A stretch of 64,000 bases of DNA from SZUA-36 sp963759155 (GTDB taxonomy: Bacteria > Pseudomonadota > Gammaproteobacteria > Xanthomonadales > SZUA-36). How positions within the stretch are numbered: position 1 is the first letter of the stretch; the number at the start of each line of letters is the position of its first letter. Location: NCBI GenBank assembly GCA_963759155.1, contig CAVWXX010000027.1, positions 1 to 64,000 of the forward strand, in the 5' to 3' direction. Of this stretch, positions 43,375-52,741 are shown in pieces. A program made the position numbers and the translations under genes. Below the pieces are notes generated by a model. That model searched no databases, was not told the origin of the DNA, and saw nothing but the letters and a program-made list of their open reading frames with translations.

Positions 43375-44499
43375 TTACTCAATATTATCCTTGAGATAGG
43401 CATAGTCGGAAATCTCGGTCCATTTACGGGCCATTTTCATATAGGCCTTCTGTGATTCGAGAATTTCTTTGAAAGTCGGATCGCTGGCAGCGCTCTCAGC
43501 CAACAACTGATCATTGGCCTGTTTCATTGCAGTGATAATCTCGGGAGAGAATGTGCGGATCTGTACTTCCGGGTATTCCTTTTCAATGGAAGCCCAGTTG
43601 ACGGCACTCTCGTGGTAGGAGCGGGCGTACATGTCGTAGGCGGCATATTGCATGGCGATGGTCAGGATTTCCCGCAGGTGCTCGGGTAAGGCATCAAATT
43701 TTTCCTGGTTAACGATGAACTGCAATTCGGTCGCAGGCTCGTGCCAACCCGTGTAGTAATAGGGGGCGATTTTCTGGAACCCCATACTCAGGTCAAGGGA
43801 TGGGCCGACCCATTCGAGTGCATCGATGGTGCCGCGATCGAGCGCTGTGTAAAGCTCTCCGGGAGCGATGTTGGTGACCACGACACCCAGCTTTGAAAGA
43901 ACCTCACCAGCGAAGCCGGGAACGCGCATCTTGAGACCGTTCAAGTCATCCAGGTTGTTGATTTCTTTGCGAAACCAGCCGCCCATCTGGTTGCCGGTAT
44001 TGCCACCCGGAAATGAGTAAACACCGTGTTTTTCATAGACTTCTTTCATCAGTTCCAGGCCGCCACCGTAATAAAACCAGGCGTACTGTTCCGGCGCTAT
44101 CATGCCAAAAGGCATGGTGGTGAAGAACATGGTATTGGCGTCCTTACCTTTCCAGTAGTAGGAAGCCGAATGACCCATCTCGTATTGTCCGGCTTTAACC
44201 ATATCCAGGATGCCAAAGGCCGCCTTATGCTTGTTGGCCGAATCAACCCGGATCTCCAACTCGCCGTTGGACATGACCTTGACCAGTTCGGCCATCGTCA
44301 AAACCGCATCACCGAAAATGGGAAAGCCCGTTCCCCAGGTCTGGGCCAGTTTCCAGACAATAGGCTCTTTTTTACTTATCTCTGCCGCCTGGGGTTCCGC
44401 TGATGCCTGCGGTTTTTCGCCACAGGCTGGCAGGCTCATAAATGCGATGAGAGCGAGGATGCCCGTAAGCAGTTTCATGGAATGCTTTAGCTGTTTCAT
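43375..44499 (-). CDS. dctP: TRAP transporter substrate-binding lipoprotein (DctP, TakP-like)
   Basis: The protein has 374 residues and a lipoprotein signal with lipobox LPAC, unlike most freely periplasmic DctP proteins. Typical features are WKLAQTWGTGFPIFGDAV, FFTTMPFGM, GGWFRKEINNLDDLNGLKMRVPG with the carboxylate-binding Arg, and GTIDALEWVGPSLDLSMGF. The last motif with WxGP resembles the alpha-keto-acid-binding TakP group. It captures the substrate for the DctQM permease. It is first in the operon, behind a 32-base dyad at 44611-44642. Confidence 0.93.
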   Translation of the reverse strand: MKQLKHSMKLLTGILALIAFMSLPACGEKPQASAEPQAAEISKKEPIVWKLAQTWGTGFPIFGDAVLTMAELVKVMSNGELEIRVDSANKHKAAFGILDMVKAGQYEMGHSASYYWKGKDANTMFFTTMPFGMIAPEQYAWFYYGGGLELMKEVYEKHGVYSFPGGNTGNQMGGWFRKEINNLDDLNGLKMRVPGFAGEVLSKLGVVVTNIAPGELYTALDRGTIDALEWVGPSLDLSMGFQKIAPYYYTGWHEPATELQFIVNQEKFDALPEHLREILTIAMQYAAYDMYARSYHESAVNWASIEKEYPEVQIRTFSPEIITAMKQANDQLLAESAASDPTFKEILESQKAYMKMARKWTEISDYAYLKDNIE

Positions 44500-44610
44500 T
44501 TCTTATTTCCTTGTGATCAGAAGGGCTTTCCGGCGCGAGACTACGTGTCCAAGCCTGCGCTTTACCATGCGCTTATATGCCCGTAACAACTATTGTCCTA
44601 AATCAAATGC

Positions 44611-44642
44611 TTGTCAATGTGGACCATGGTCTTGTATGACAA
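44611..44642. promoter_or_regulatory. Dyad operator candidate, GntR/FadR-like, upstream of TRAP operon
   Basis: The structure is TTGTCA-N5-GACCATGGTC-N5-TGACAA with exact twofold symmetry of 22 bases around 44626/44627. Its right part, TTGTATGACAA (44632-44642), matches the TnGTnnnACnA pattern of FadR-subfamily GntR operators, which often control carboxylate transport. It lies about 112 bases before dctP and about 128 before the divergent epimerase gene. No regulator gene is in the window. Confidence 0.55.
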
Positions 44643-44770
44643 AACCAGCGACGGGGGATTGCCGGTTAAATTACTGTCCGCTGGGGTTACGCAGCACTTT
44701 CATACGCTAATTCTTCGCTTGCTTAAAGGCGGTGATTGCAATTAGCTTCAGGCACAACTAAATTGCAGGC

Positions 44771-45751
44771 ATGAAGGTTCTGGTCACAGGTAGTTCAGGT
44801 CATCTCGGTGAAGCCATGGTCCGCAGCCTGCGTGAGACCGGTCATGACGTGATTGGTCTGGACATCAAGGAGTCGCCCTTCACAAACGTGCTTGCATCAG
44901 TTGATGATGCCGAAACTGTGAACGAGTGTATGAAAGGTGTGGCGACGATTTATCACACGGCAACCTTGCACAAACCCCATGTTGCCACCCACTCGATGCA
45001 AGCCTTCGTCGATACCAATGTATCGGGTACGCTGACCTTGTTGCAGGCTGCACAGGCGAACTCGGTCAAGGCCTTTGTGTTTACCAGCACAACCAGTGTG
45101 TTCGGTGATGCTTTAAGACCGCCGGCGGGAACGCCCGCCGCCTGGATAACTGAAGACGTCAGACCTATTCCTAAAAATATCTATGGCATTACAAAAACAG
45201 CCGCTGAAGATTTGTGCACATTATTTAATCGCAACCATGGGCTCAACTGCATCATCCTTCGTACATCACGGTTTTTCCCCGAGGAAGACGATGACAAGCT
45301 GAAACGGGATAGCTTTCACGAGGAGAACACCAAGGCCAACGAGTTTCTGTTTCGTCGCGTCGAGTTGGAAGACGTGGTGAGCGCGCATGTAGCCGCAGCG
45401 AAGCGTGCGCCTGCGCTTGGTTTTGGCAAGTACATCATCAGCGCGACCACACCGTTTCTACCCGAAGATTTACCTCAGCTGAACGTCGATGCCCCGGCCG
45501 TTGTGCGTAAAAGGGTTCCTGAGTATGTCGAAGCCTATGACCGGCTTGGTTGGGTGATGTTCGATAAAATCGACCGCGTCTATATCAATGACCTGGCCAG
45601 GAGAGATTTGGGCTGGCAACCCAAATATGATTTCTTCCACATGATTAAGTGTTTGAAAACTGGTGGCTATCCGAGGAGTCCGATATCTTTACAGGTAGGC
45701 GCCAAGGGCTACCATGAACAGACGTTTGAGGAAGGGCCATACCCCGCTTAA
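44771..45751 (+). CDS. NAD(P)-dependent epimerase/dehydrogenase (extended SDR)
   Basis: The protein has 326 residues. The nucleotide site is VLVTGSSGHLGEAMV, catalytic Ser/Thr in FTSTTSVFG, and the Tyr-Lys pair in NIYGITKTAAED. The C-terminal part contains ILRTSRFFPEEDDDK and YVEAYDRLGWVMFDKIDRVYI, quoted in part. It belongs to the sugar-nucleotide epimerase or uronate-dehydrogenase-like group. It is divergent from the TRAP operon and shares the dyad upstream, so it may process the imported carboxylate. This link is inference. Confidence 0.85.
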   Translation: MKVLVTGSSGHLGEAMVRSLRETGHDVIGLDIKESPFTNVLASVDDAETVNECMKGVATIYHTATLHKPHVATHSMQAFVDTNVSGTLTLLQAAQANSVKAFVFTSTTSVFGDALRPPAGTPAAWITEDVRPIPKNIYGITKTAAEDLCTLFNRNHGLNCIILRTSRFFPEEDDDKLKRDSFHEENTKANEFLFRRVELEDVVSAHVAAAKRAPALGFGKYIISATTPFLPEDLPQLNVDAPAVVRKRVPEYVEAYDRLGWVMFDKIDRVYINDLARRDLGWQPKYDFFHMIKCLKTGGYPRSPISLQVGAKGYHEQTFEEGPYPA

Positions 45752-45766
45752 CAGCGCGCTCGATTG

Positions 45767-46693
45767 TTATTTCCTGGTCGTAATCTTTCGTATTTCTTCA
45801 AGTGCGTTTTTAACACAGTTCTCACCCTCTTCAATGGCCTCGGCCGCACGTTGAAACTCGAGCAGGCCTATATGGGCCAGTTTTGGTGCGATCACCACTT
45901 CGGCCGGGTCACCCGCCAGGCGACTCCGGGTGATACGGTCCTGAACGATATTGATCGAGTTGGTTATCGAAGCAAAAAGACCGGGTGCGTCTTCCTGTTT
46001 GCCGCTGTCCGGGAATATTGAACTGGAATACTCGAGAGTGGTTTTTTTCAGACCGTGCAGAACACCTTTTTTCTTTTCAGGCGCGGGCTCCGGTTTTTTC
46101 TTATTGTGACGTCCCATAACATCGGAATTCAGGTTGACCGCAATGACGATGTCCGCGCCCAAGGCTCGACAGGTACTAACCGGTACAGGATTGACCAGTC
46201 CGCCGTCGACCAGCCAGCGATGTTCGTGGCGAACCGCCGGAAACAGACCCGGCAAGGCCATTGAAGCCCTGACCGCATCTGCCAGGTTACCTTCCTGGAA
46301 CCAGATTTCCTGGCCCGTTTGAAGGTCGGTTGATACCGCTGCAAAACGTTTTGGCAGGTTTTTTATCTCGAGTTTTTCGCCGCCAATAAAGCGGTACAAA
46401 AAACGTTTCATCCTTTCGCTGTCAACAAAACCGGACTGGGTAAGCTTGACGTTGAAAAACTTCAGAACATCCGTCCTGGTTGAGCTGAGCACCCAGTCCT
46501 CCAGGCTTTCAAGGTTGTCTGTCAGGTAGCATGCGCCGATCATCGCGCCCACCGAGGTGCCACAGACTATGTCGGGTTCAATGCCTTCCCGGACCAGTGC
46601 CTTGATGATGCCAATGTGCGACCAGCCGCGAGAGGCACCGCTTCCCAGTGCCAGTCCAATTTTTTGTGTTTTACCGGAATCGGCCATCTGCAT
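45767..46693 (-). CDS. Patatin-like phospholipase (RssA-like)
   Basis: The protein has 308 residues. Oxyanion hole GSGASRGWSHIGII, nucleophile elbow GTSVGAMIGA (Ser) and catalytic Asp in WLVDGGLVNPVP are all present. Bacterial members resemble RssA and hydrolyse acyl esters of lipids. There is no signal peptide, so it is probably cytoplasmic and membrane-associated. The gene is convergent with the epimerase gene, with 15 bases between their ends. Nothing indicates toxin export. Confidence 0.9.
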   Translation of the reverse strand: MQMADSGKTQKIGLALGSGASRGWSHIGIIKALVREGIEPDIVCGTSVGAMIGACYLTDNLESLEDWVLSSTRTDVLKFFNVKLTQSGFVDSERMKRFLYRFIGGEKLEIKNLPKRFAAVSTDLQTGQEIWFQEGNLADAVRASMALPGLFPAVRHEHRWLVDGGLVNPVPVSTCRALGADIVIAVNLNSDVMGRHNKKKPEPAPEKKKGVLHGLKKTTLEYSSSIFPDSGKQEDAPGLFASITNSINIVQDRITRSRLAGDPAEVVIAPKLAHIGLLEFQRAAEAIEEGENCVKNALEEIRKITTRK

Positions 46694-47017
46694 GAGTCCG
46701 TTTAGTTGGTGGGTTTCATTATAGATGAAGCATGAAAATTATTCGTAGCTTCCTTAAAAAACGAGCAAAATCATTTACATCTGCTATATTTAATAAACCT
46801 GTCCCTGTAATTCGAACTTGCAGGGAAGCTCATCCAATTCCCGGACAGGCATTGTCCTGAACGGTGCTTACTTGTTGGTGTAAGGAGTGAGAATGATCAA
46901 ATCAATCAGACCTGAAGTCTGACAAAGCCCGTACTTGGAAAAGTATGTGTTATTACCGGGGGGGAGACCTGTAATCACACTAAATTCTTGAATGATTTAT
47001 CTGACAGGAAGGTAGTT
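46694..47017 (+). other. Structured leader region with a nine-residue ORF
   Basis: This 324-base region holds mutually exclusive stems. CCTGTCC (46798-46804) pairs with GGACAGG (46843-46849), while the latter also contains GGACA, which pairs with TGTCC (46853-46857). An inner stem joins CCCTGTAA (46803-46810) and TTGCAGGG (46818-46825), with one G-T pair. A short ORF, ATG 46893 to TGA 46922 (MIKSIRPEV), follows a strong AAGGAG. These features resemble an attenuator or translational leader of the TPR gene. No known riboswitch class fits. Confidence 0.4.
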
Positions 47018-48670
47018 ATGGGTAATAAAAAAATAGATCTAAGCCAACGTTTTGTTTCATTTCTAAGCGAATTGAAGGAACGTAAAGTTTTACAGGTTGC
47101 GGTTGCCTATTTTGTCGTGACCTGGATTGTCATCCAGGTGGGTGATTCAACCTTTGAAGCGTTGAACTTACCGGAATGGTCGGGGACATTACTGGTTGTC
47201 TTTGTCATGCTTGGTTTCCCCTTTGCGCTATTGTTGGCTTGGGCCTATGAGCTTACGCCTGATGGAATTATCAAGGACCCTGACGGGACGGCGGGCAAAC
47301 GTGTGGCCTATGAAAGGGCCGTGTTGAATAGCGAAGGCTCGGAAAAAACTGATTTGACCCCCTCCATCGCCGTACTGCAGTTTGAGGACATGAGTCCGGA
47401 GCATGATCAGGAATATTTTTGCGAAGGAATCGCTGAAGAGATTTTGAGTGCACTGAACGAAGTTGAAGGATTGAACGTTGCTTCCCGTCACGCTTCATTT
47501 CAGTTTAGCAGCAAGAGCGGGGATGTTATTGAAATTGGCAGAAAACTTTATGTATCCCTGGTTTTGGAAGGCAGTGTCCGCAAAGCGGGAGATCGAATCA
47601 GGATAACGATTCAACTGATTGACGCTTACACGGGGTATCACTTCTGGGCCGGGCAATACAATCATGCCCTGGAGGATGTGTTTGAAGTTCAGGAACAAAT
47701 GGCCCAGGCGGTTGTTGGTGCATTGCGTCTGTCAATTGGAGACAACAAACTCAGGCGACCGGTTACTCAGAGTACCGAGGCCTACGACTTGTACCTGAAA
47801 GCAAAGAGTTACTTTTCCCGACCGGACCTTCATAGCATTCTTGTCGCGAGAAAATTCTACCAGGGGGCGGTGGATATTGACCCGAAGTTTGGACGTGCAT
47901 GGGCCAAGCTTGCCTCAACCTATGTTTATGAATACCTCTGTAGCGATCCGGGTGGAAATGCCCGTTCAGAGGCAAGGCGCTTCAGTAATATTGCACTCAG
48001 TGTGTCTCCGGGTATCCCGGAGTCCCACATAGCGAGTGGCATTACCTACACGATAAACCAGGAATACAAGCAGGCAGACCTGGAATTTGAAACGGCAGTC
48101 AACCTGAACCCTGAATCATTCAGTGCATGTTTTACCTGGGCCCGAAGTAAAACTTACGAGGGCGACACTAAAAAGGCCATTGAGTTATATCAGAAAGCAT
48201 CAGAGTTAAGACCACTGGACTACCAAAGTGTACTGATGCAGGTGCGGTGCCTGACAGATTTAGGTGAAACGAGGGCAGCAAAAGAAAAGGCAAGTGAGGG
48301 GCTGAGCAGGGCCAAGGCGTTTCTGGAGCTGAACCCGGATGAGTACCGCGCTCTGAATATGGGCGCATTTGCCTTGCACACACTGGGTGAGTTTGAAGAG
48401 GCAAAAACCTGGATGGAAACTTCGATGCAAAACTCTCCGCGAAATTCAATTTTGACTTACAACGCTGCCAGTTTTTATGCCATGACCGGCGACATCGACA
48501 AGTCGTTGAACTACCTGAAACAAGCCGCGGACACGGGTTGCCTGAACATCAGTTGGCTGGCACAGGATGCCGGCTTGAAGCGGATTCGGGATGAACCCCG
48601 GTTCAAGGCGCTTGTCAGCGGCTTTAAGAGTGGTTGTTCCTGCGGATGTGCCAACCCCATGGGTTTGTGA
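47018..48670 (+). CDS. Membrane protein with FlgO-like and TPR domains
   Basis: The protein has 550 residues from ATG 47018, six bases after AGGAAGG; a TTG at 46988 is less likely. After a short cytoplasmic part come two membrane helices (VAVAYFVVTWIVIQVG and LVVFVMLGFPFALLLAWAY), then ELTPDGI, a signature of a large group of adenylate-cyclase- or CadC-like proteins. Residues about 120-260 form a domain with SIAVLQFEDMSPEHDQEYFCEG, and the rest is tetratricopeptide repeats (ASTYVYEYL, YKQADLEFETAVNLNPES, EEAKTWMETSMQNSPRN). The C-terminus has a Cys cluster (CSCGC). A signalling or scaffold role is likely. Confidence 0.8.
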   Translation: MGNKKIDLSQRFVSFLSELKERKVLQVAVAYFVVTWIVIQVGDSTFEALNLPEWSGTLLVVFVMLGFPFALLLAWAYELTPDGIIKDPDGTAGKRVAYERAVLNSEGSEKTDLTPSIAVLQFEDMSPEHDQEYFCEGIAEEILSALNEVEGLNVASRHASFQFSSKSGDVIEIGRKLYVSLVLEGSVRKAGDRIRITIQLIDAYTGYHFWAGQYNHALEDVFEVQEQMAQAVVGALRLSIGDNKLRRPVTQSTEAYDLYLKAKSYFSRPDLHSILVARKFYQGAVDIDPKFGRAWAKLASTYVYEYLCSDPGGNARSEARRFSNIALSVSPGIPESHIASGITYTINQEYKQADLEFETAVNLNPESFSACFTWARSKTYEGDTKKAIELYQKASELRPLDYQSVLMQVRCLTDLGETRAAKEKASEGLSRAKAFLELNPDEYRALNMGAFALHTLGEFEEAKTWMETSMQNSPRNSILTYNAASFYAMTGDIDKSLNYLKQAADTGCLNISWLAQDAGLKRIRDEPRFKALVSGFKSGCSCGCANPMGL

Positions 48671-48717
48671 GGTTCTGTGTTTTGCCATTTCATATACAAA
48701 AATGTCCTGTTCCTCGT

Positions 48718-49224
48718 ATGATTCGAACACAACTGGAAACACAAAGACTGAGGCTTCGGCTGTTTACCCATGATGATCTGCAGGTCATGCACCTGTTAAA
48801 CACGGATCCGGATGTCATCAGGTATGCTGATGACCCTGCCAAAGACCTGGAAGAAACAAGGCGACGTCTGGAAGAGGGCCCTTTGTCTGACTATGCGAAG
48901 TATGGTTATGGGCGATTCGCTGTTGAATTGAAGGACACAGGCCAGGTGATCGGTTTTTGCGGTATCAAGTACCTGCCTGAAATTGACTTGCCGGAGGTAG
49001 GATACCGGTACTTGAAAGAGTATTGGGGTGGGGGTATCGGCACCGAGGCCGCCAGGGCCTGCGTCGAGTTCGCCAGGGATGATCTGAAAATTAGAAAACT
49101 GATCGCTCTGATTATCCCTGAAAACATAGCATCAATCAGGGTCGCGGAAAAACTGGGCATGAAGAAAGGACCACTCATTCACATCTACGGTGTGGATGCT
49201 TTGCAATACGAGATGATGCTTTAG
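48718..49224 (+). CDS. GNAT acetyltransferase (RimJ/RimL-like)
   Basis: The protein has 168 residues. ATG 48718 is chosen because the fold begins at RTQLETQRLRLRLFTHDDL. The typical features are VIGFCGIKYLPEIDLPEVGYRYL and the acetyl-CoA loop YWGGGIGTEAARACVEFA, followed by IIPENIASIRVAEKLGMKK. Members acetylate N-terminal amines of ribosomal proteins or small molecules. No clear ribosome site precedes it. The next gene starts nine bases after its stop. Confidence 0.85.
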   Translation: MIRTQLETQRLRLRLFTHDDLQVMHLLNTDPDVIRYADDPAKDLEETRRRLEEGPLSDYAKYGYGRFAVELKDTGQVIGFCGIKYLPEIDLPEVGYRYLKEYWGGGIGTEAARACVEFARDDLKIRKLIALIIPENIASIRVAEKLGMKKGPLIHIYGVDALQYEMML

Positions 49225-49232
49225 GGGGCCGC

Positions 49233-49853
49233 TTGTCGAATTCGCTTTCTACGCTTTATTACATCCACGATCCCATGTGTAGCTGGTGCTGGGCCTATCG
49301 CCCCGTCATGTTGCAGTTGCGTGAAAACCTGCCCGGGGATATTCAATGGCAGAATGTTCTGGGTGGTCTCGCAGCGGATAGTGATCAACCGATGCCCGAG
49401 CAGACACGCGAGATGATACAGGGCCATTGGCGGCGGATCGAATCCAGTATTGGTACAGAATTCAATTTTGATTTCTGGGCTAATAATCAACCTCGCCGTG
49501 ACACCTACAAGGCCTGCCGTGCAGTGATCGCAGCGTCATATCAGCATGCAGAGGAGGCGATGATCGAGAGCATTCAGAAAGCCTATTATCTGCGTGCCAT
49601 GAATCCGTCCGACCCGTCAGTTCTTGTTGGGTTGGCCGTTGAGTTGGGACTGGATCGAGCCATGTTTGAGGTGGATCAGATCTCGTCAAAAACCGAAGCG
49701 GAGTTTCGCCGCCAGCTAATGATACGTGACAGGCTGGGGGTAAGAAGTTTTCCTTCGCTGGTTTTTGAGCAGGGGGCATTGCGTGTATTGATTCCACACG
49801 ATTACGGGAGCTTTGCCAACACGCTCGCTGAAATCAACCGACAAAGGCACTAA
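49233..49853 (+). CDS. DsbA-family (FrnE-like) thioredoxin-fold protein
   Basis: The protein has 206 residues from TTG 49233, behind a GGGGG stretch. The active site DPMCSWCWAYRP has a CxxC. The helical insert includes PRRDTYKACRAVIAAS, and the cis-Pro loop is GVRSFPSLVFEQG. The lack of a signal peptide puts it in the cytoplasm, as for FrnE-like proteins, which exchange disulfides or isomerise small substrates. It probably shares a transcript with the acetyltransferase gene. Confidence 0.85.
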   Translation: MSNSLSTLYYIHDPMCSWCWAYRPVMLQLRENLPGDIQWQNVLGGLAADSDQPMPEQTREMIQGHWRRIESSIGTEFNFDFWANNQPRRDTYKACRAVIAASYQHAEEAMIESIQKAYYLRAMNPSDPSVLVGLAVELGLDRAMFEVDQISSKTEAEFRRQLMIRDRLGVRSFPSLVFEQGALRVLIPHDYGSFANTLAEINRQRH

Positions 49854-49955
49854 CAGGGGAAGTATGTTTCCAGGTTGGATTTTCCGGGGGGCCAGGGTGC
49901 AGTTCATGCTCTCGTCCTGACAGATTTTATGCGGTGAATGACCTATCATGCGTGA

Positions 49956-50834
49956 ATGTTTAATGAACTATTTGCAGTCATTGCTCCCATCCTGATCTGC
50001 GCCGGGGCCGGCTACGCCTGGGCACGCAAGGGTATCGAATATCCGGTCGACTTTGTCACGCGCCTGGTCATGAATATCGGCGCGCCGTGCCTGATTGTTT
50101 CGTCATTTAGCAAAACCGGTATCGATATTGGCAGGATGGCAGAGGTTTCTGCTGCTGCGGTGGTCATTCTGTTGATCATGCTGGTCATGGGTCTTATTCT
50201 GATCCGGATGATGAGCCTGGAGGTCAGTACGTTTCTGCCTTCCCTGATATTTCCCAATATTGGCAATATGGGTTTGCCCTTGTGCCTGTTTGCCTTTGGC
50301 GACACCGGCCTTGCACTTGGCCTGACGATATTTTTGGTGATTTTTACGCTACAGATGTCACTGGGTATCGTGATGGTGGCGGGTCGTGGCAACCTGGTTG
50401 GACTGCTGAAGCAACCGGTGCTGTGGGCAACGGCTATCGCCGTGATGCTGGTCAGTAGCGGCAGTTCATTGCCGGCCTGGCTGGATAACACCACCAGCCT
50501 GCTTGGGGGCGCTACCATCCCGCTGATGTTAATCACCCTGGGCGTCTCGCTGGCGCAACTGAAAGTTGCCGAGTGGAAGCACAGTGTGCTGTTCAGCCTG
50601 GTGCGGGTGCTCGGCGGTTTTTGCCTGGCGGTACTCGTGGCAGGTTGGTTCGGCCTCGATGGCATCGAGCGTGGTGTGCTTATTCTGCAGTCTTCCATGC
50701 CGGTGGCTGTCTTCAATTACCTGCTTGCGCTTCGCTTTGAGCGTGAACCCGGGGAAGTGGCAGGTATGGTCGTTCTGTCTACACTTTTGGCGTTTGTGCT
50801 TTTGCCATTTATCGTCAGTTTCGTCCTGATCTGA
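49956..50834 (+). CDS. AEC family transporter (auxin-efflux-carrier-like)
   Basis: The protein has 292 residues with about ten membrane segments in two repeats. Typical signatures are ICAGAGYAWARKG, MNIGAPCLIVSSFS, FPNIGNMGLPLCLFAFGD, TTSLLGGATIPLMLITLGVSLA and LQSSMPVAVFNYLLALRFE. AEC proteins of bacteria export or import small organic acids. There is no partner gene, and the substrate is unknown. It is followed by a 287-base gap before ybiT. Confidence 0.9.
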   Translation: MFNELFAVIAPILICAGAGYAWARKGIEYPVDFVTRLVMNIGAPCLIVSSFSKTGIDIGRMAEVSAAAVVILLIMLVMGLILIRMMSLEVSTFLPSLIFPNIGNMGLPLCLFAFGDTGLALGLTIFLVIFTLQMSLGIVMVAGRGNLVGLLKQPVLWATAIAVMLVSSGSSLPAWLDNTTSLLGGATIPLMLITLGVSLAQLKVAEWKHSVLFSLVRVLGGFCLAVLVAGWFGLDGIERGVLILQSSMPVAVFNYLLALRFEREPGEVAGMVVLSTLLAFVLLPFIVSFVLI

Positions 50835-51121
50835 ATGGCTGCTTGATAAAACACGCTTGGGTGGGTCAATGCCTGCATGTTAAAAATATGTGATTTATCA
50901 CCTGTTTAGTCATCATTGCTTGAACCCCGGGCCCGATTTCCATAGAATGCGCACGGCCAGTTGAATGCGGCTTGCATCTTTACATGGCCCGGGCGATCAG
51001 CCTGTGGCCTTTTAATTGAATTTTCTGATAGCTGAATGCTTTTTGTCGCAGCGGCCATCTCCTTTTTACCCAGTCTTTTCGGCTTCGGGCCGAAAGATGT
51101 TTATATGACCGGAATATTATT
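50835..51121 (+). other. Intergenic region before ybiT with a hairpin
   Basis: This gap holds no gene I can support. A 7-bp hairpin TTTCGGC (51077-51083) and GCCGAAA (51089-51095) with a TTCGG loop lies about 25 bases before the ybiT GTG start. It could attenuate or protect the ABC-F mRNA. No antibiotic-type leader peptide is obvious. Confidence 0.3.
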
Positions 51122-52741
51122 GTGATCACTACCGCAAATATCACCATGCAGTTTGGCGCCAAGCCATTGTTTGAAAATATCAACGCCAAATTTGGCGGTG
51201 GTAATCGCTACGGCCTGATTGGCGCCAATGGCAGTGGTAAATCCACCCTGATGAAAATTCTGAGCGGCGAGCTTGAGCCTTCAATCGGTAACGTGAAGGT
51301 GGATGTGGGTGAGCGCCTGGGTAAATTGCGACAGGATCAGTTTGCGTTTGAAGCCTGTTCGGTCATTGATACGGTCATCATGGGGTATGAGGAGTTATGG
51401 GTGATCAAGCAGGAGCGTGACCGCATCTACTCACTGACCGAAATGTCCGAAGAGGACGGTATGAAGGTCGCCGAACTTGAAATTGAATTTGCGGAACTCG
51501 ATGGTTACAGCGCTGAGGCACGTGCAGGTGAGTTGCTGCTGGGTCTGGGTATACCCGAGTCGCAACATTATGGGCCCATGTCTGAAGTGGCGCCCGGTTG
51601 GAAACTGCGCGTTTTACTGGCCCAGGCATTGTTTGGTGATCCCGACATCCTGTTGCTGGATGAGCCGACCAATAACCTGGATATCAATACCATTCGCTGG
51701 CTGGAAGAACTGCTCAACGCCCGCAACAGCACCATGATCATCATTTCGCATGATCGTCACTTTTTGAATGCAGTTTGCACACATATGGCTGATCTTGATT
51801 TTGGCGAGTTGCGTATTTATCCGGGCAATTACGACCAGTACATGACGGCATCTACCCAGGTACGTGAACGCCTGTTGTCCGATAATGCCAAGAAGAAAAA
51901 CCAGATCAATGAACTCCAGGCATTTGTCAGTCGCTTTAGTGCAAATGCGTCAAAGGCCAAACAGGCAACCTCGAGGGCCCGGCAGATCGACAAGATTCAA
52001 CTGGAAGAGGTTAAGCCGTCCAGTCGTGTCAGTCCCTATATCCGTTTCAACCAGGACAAGAAGCTTTATCGCCAGGCACTCGAAGTCGAGGGTTTGGCCA
52101 AGAGCTATGGCCAAGAGCCCGTGTTCAGCAATCTGAATCTGCAGATAGAGGTCGGTGAGCGTGTGGCGATTATCGGCGCCAGTGGTATCGGAAAAACCAC
52201 ATTATTGCGGACCCTCCTGGGCGACCTTGAAGCCGATAGTGGGACTCACAAGTGGTCTGAAAACGCCAATATTGGGTATTACGCGCAAGATCATTCCGCA
52301 GATTTCGAAGAGGAAATGGACCTTTACAACTGGATGGCGCATTGTGCGCAGCCAACAGACGACGAGCAGGTAATCCGCGGTACCTTGGGACGCCTGCTAT
52401 TCTCTTCGCACGAGATAGAAAAGTCAGTCAAGGTCATTTCGGGTGGTGAGCAGGGTCGAATGCTGTTTGGCAGGCTGATGCTGCAAAGACCTAACATCAT
52501 GTTACTGGATGAGCCCACCAATCACCTGGATATGGAGTCTATCGAGTCGCTTAACCTGGCACTGGAGCACTACCCGGGCACATTGTTTTTTGTCAGCCAT
52601 GATCGCGAGTTCATCTCTTCACTGGCTACCCGTATCATCGAGATCACCCCTGATGGTGTGATCGATTTCAAGGGTAGTTATGATGAGTATTTGCGCAGCC
52701 AGGGAATTGAAGAGCAGGGCTTACAGCGCGCAGTCGCCTAA
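51122..52741 (+). CDS. ybiT: ABC-F translation factor YbiT
   Basis: The protein has 539 residues from GTG 51122. Two ABC domains are joined by a linker. The first has GANGSGKST, EVAPGWKLRVLLAQALF and ILLLDEPTNNLD; the second has GASGIGKTT, VISGGEQGRMLFGRLM and IMLLDEPTNHLD. The linker carries FSANASKAKQATSRARQI, matching E. coli YbiT almost exactly, as do FGGGNRYGLIGANG and HYGPMSEVAPGW. ABC-F proteins bind the ribosomal E site and help stalled translation. Its stop overlaps that of rdgC. Confidence 0.96.
   Translation: MITTANITMQFGAKPLFENINAKFGGGNRYGLIGANGSGKSTLMKILSGELEPSIGNVKVDVGERLGKLRQDQFAFEACSVIDTVIMGYEELWVIKQERDRIYSLTEMSEEDGMKVAELEIEFAELDGYSAEARAGELLLGLGIPESQHYGPMSEVAPGWKLRVLLAQALFGDPDILLLDEPTNNLDINTIRWLEELLNARNSTMIIISHDRHFLNAVCTHMADLDFGELRIYPGNYDQYMTASTQVRERLLSDNAKKKNQINELQAFVSRFSANASKAKQATSRARQIDKIQLEEVKPSSRVSPYIRFNQDKKLYRQALEVEGLAKSYGQEPVFSNLNLQIEVGERVAIIGASGIGKTTLLRTLLGDLEADSGTHKWSENANIGYYAQDHSADFEEEMDLYNWMAHCAQPTDDEQVIRGTLGRLLFSSHEIEKSVKVISGGEQGRMLFGRLMLQRPNIMLLDEPTNHLDMESIESLNLALEHYPGTLFFVSHDREFISSLATRIIEITPDGVIDFKGSYDEYLRSQGIEEQGLQRAVA

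Noticed and set aside
50012..50716. Long open frame antisense to the AEC transporter gene
   Set aside because: Its composition is that of a shadow frame; the sense protein has clear family motifs.
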